Part shown: positions 4,827 to 5,971 of the stretch, piece after piece
Layout: every line of letters starts with the position of its first letter
Position numbering within the stretch: position 1 is the first letter of the stretch
Source: Promethearchaeia archaeon
GTDB lineage: Archaea; Asgardarchaeota; Lokiarchaeia; Sigyniarchaeales; SOKP01
Reading direction: 5' to 3'
DNA: 5,971 nucleotides
NCBI GenBank assembly: GCA_029856375.1
Contig: JAHQWX010000127.1
Span: 1-5,971 of the forward strand
Made by a program: the position numbers and the translations under genes
The notes under the pieces: model-generated
Databases searched by the model: none
Told to the model about the DNA's origin: nothing
Seen by the model: only the letters and a program-made list of their open reading frames with translations

Positions 4827-5971
4827 ATGGATGATAAACAATTTTCAAAGACCATAACTCCTATTACACTAAAGGAAAAAGTTTCATTCTTCGTAGTAAA
4901 CTTTGGAAACATCCCAATTATGACATTAATTAGTGTATTTCTTTTGATATTCTATACTGATGTAGTAGGTCTTGATCCAGGTGCTATCGCGTTCGTTTTC
5001 ATTATAACAAGAACAATCGACGCATTCAATGACCCATTATTGGGATATGTTACTGATCATCTTCCAAAAACAAAATGGGGTAAATTTCGGCCATACATAG
5101 TAATAGGAAGCATATTTTGCGTTATCAATTATGTAATTCTATGGTTAGGACCAGGTCTAGCTACAAGCGATAAGCTTCTGATAGTATTCGTATCTTACCT
5201 TCTCCTCGGAATCACCTTTGATTTGATGGACATTCCATTAAATTCGATGATTCCCGTGATGTCCGAAACTGGAAAGATGCGCGATACACTTTCCTTAATA
5301 AAAAGTTTTGGATACACATTTGGTTCAATAGTATTTTATTTTATAGCAGTTCCCGTTGTATCTAGTTTCTCAACACCACTGATTGGATATAGTGTCTTGA
5401 TAATTTCAACATCAATTTTTGTTGTATTAGCCTCTTTCATCGGCACTTTAGGTATTAAGGAAAGAATTGAACCGATTAAGAAAGAAAAATATAGTACAAT
5501 AGAATTCTTCAAGGTTCTTGGCGCTAAACCCGTTTTTACTCACTTTTTATCAAGTTTAATATCATCAATAGCAGGAGGAGTCGCCACAGCAGCATTAATT
5601 TACTTTTTGACTTATGTTATGGGAATGCCGGAATTGGCTGGTGTTTTCGCAATTATTGCCGTTGTCGCTACTTTTATAGGTCTAGGTATGGCAAAACCCT
5701 TCCTCAACAAATATGGTAAAAAATACACGATTGTAATCGGGTCCTTCATTAGTAATGTCCCCAAATTTTTTGTCCTTTTAGTAGATCCGAGTGATCTACT
5801 TATGTTGTTACTAATTTTTCTTATCTCGGGGATTGGTGGGGGATTTGGAATGGTAGTGGGGTACGGTTTACAAGCGGATAATACGGATTATATAGAATGG
5901 AAACAAGGAAACCGAACAGAAGCCGCTATTGCATCCCTAGTTTCTTTCGTGAATAAAGCTGGATTAGGAAT
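4827..5971 (+). CDS. GPH-family (MelB-like) sugar:cation symporter, C-terminus missing
   Basis: The first 381 codons of a membrane transporter; the gene leaves the window at the right edge, so perhaps 60-100 residues are missing. It belongs to the glycoside-pentoside-hexuronide:cation symporter family of the MFS (COG2211). Marks are FYTDVVGL (42-49), TRTIDAFNDPLLGYVTD (61-77), whose Asp65 and Asp69 align with the cation-site Asp55 and Asp59 of E. coli MelB, the loop motif WGKFRPY (84-90), and DYIEWKQGNRTEA (354-366), the late-loop signature. About ten hydrophobic segments are visible of the expected twelve, with a charged central loop near 211-224. It starts 16 nt after the rhamnosidase stop with no promoter between, so it is probably its operon partner and imports a rhamnose-containing glycoside using an Na+ or H+ gradient. 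The sugar is inferred from context. The Shine-Dalgarno sequence before ATG 4827 is weak or absent. The residue aligned near MelB Asp19 appears to be Asn28. Confidence 0.92.
   Translation, partial: MDDKQFSKTITPITLKEKVSFFVVNFGNIPIMTLISVFLLIFYTDVVGLDPGAIAFVFIITRTIDAFNDPLLGYVTDHLPKTKWGKFRPYIVIGSIFCVINYVILWLGPGLATSDKLLIVFVSYLLLGITFDLMDIPLNSMIPVMSETGKMRDTLSLIKSFGYTFGSIVFYFIAVPVVSSFSTPLIGYSVLIISTSIFVVLASFIGTLGIKERIEPIKKEKYSTIEFFKVLGAKPVFTHFLSSLISSIAGGVATAALIYFLTYVMGMPELAGVFAIIAVVATFIGLGMAKPFLNKYGKKYTIVIGSFISNVPKFFVLLVDPSDLLMLLLIFLISGIGGGFGMVVGYGLQADNTDYIEWKQGNRTEAAIASLVSFVNKAGLG

Overview
The window is an A+T-rich stretch, roughly two thirds A+T by eye, that most resembles archaeal DNA. T-rich TATA-like boxes sit about 26 nt ahead of three gene starts, those starts have no Shine-Dalgarno sequence, and intergenic gaps end in T-tracts rather than strong GC hairpins. 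AGA and ATA codons are frequent. A mesophilic archaeon with a low-GC genome, for example an Asgard lineage, would fit, but the sequence alone does not settle this and a low-GC bacterium is not excluded.

Layout from left to right: (1) the first 49 codons of an unrecognised acidic protein on the minus strand, running off the left edge; (2) a divergent intergenic region of about 170 bp with promoter-like elements for both sides and a helically phased 8-bp direct repeat; (3) an alpha/beta hydrolase with a complete catalytic triad but no ordinary in-frame start codon, where an out-of-frame ATG at 316 suggests a +1 frameshift, an indel or a non-AUG start; (4) a radical SAM protein of the COG0731 type; (5) a 126-bp promoter region with overlapping inverted repeats; (6) a large family GH78 alpha-L-rhamnosidase with all main catalytic residues and no signal peptide; (7) 16 nt later, the first 381 codons of a MelB-like (GPH family) sugar:cation symporter that runs off the right edge.

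Genes 6 and 7 form the clearest functional unit, a probable two-gene operon in which the symporter imports a rhamnose-containing glycoside or short oligosaccharide and the cytoplasmic rhamnosidase releases L-rhamnose. No rhamnose isomerase, kinase, aldolase or regulator is visible in the window. The hydrolase and the radical SAM gene are probably separate or housekeeping functions. No tRNA, rRNA, CRISPR array, insertion sequence or phage signal was seen. I find no convincing new multi-gene system; the most unusual item is the broken or recoded 5' end of the hydrolase gene.
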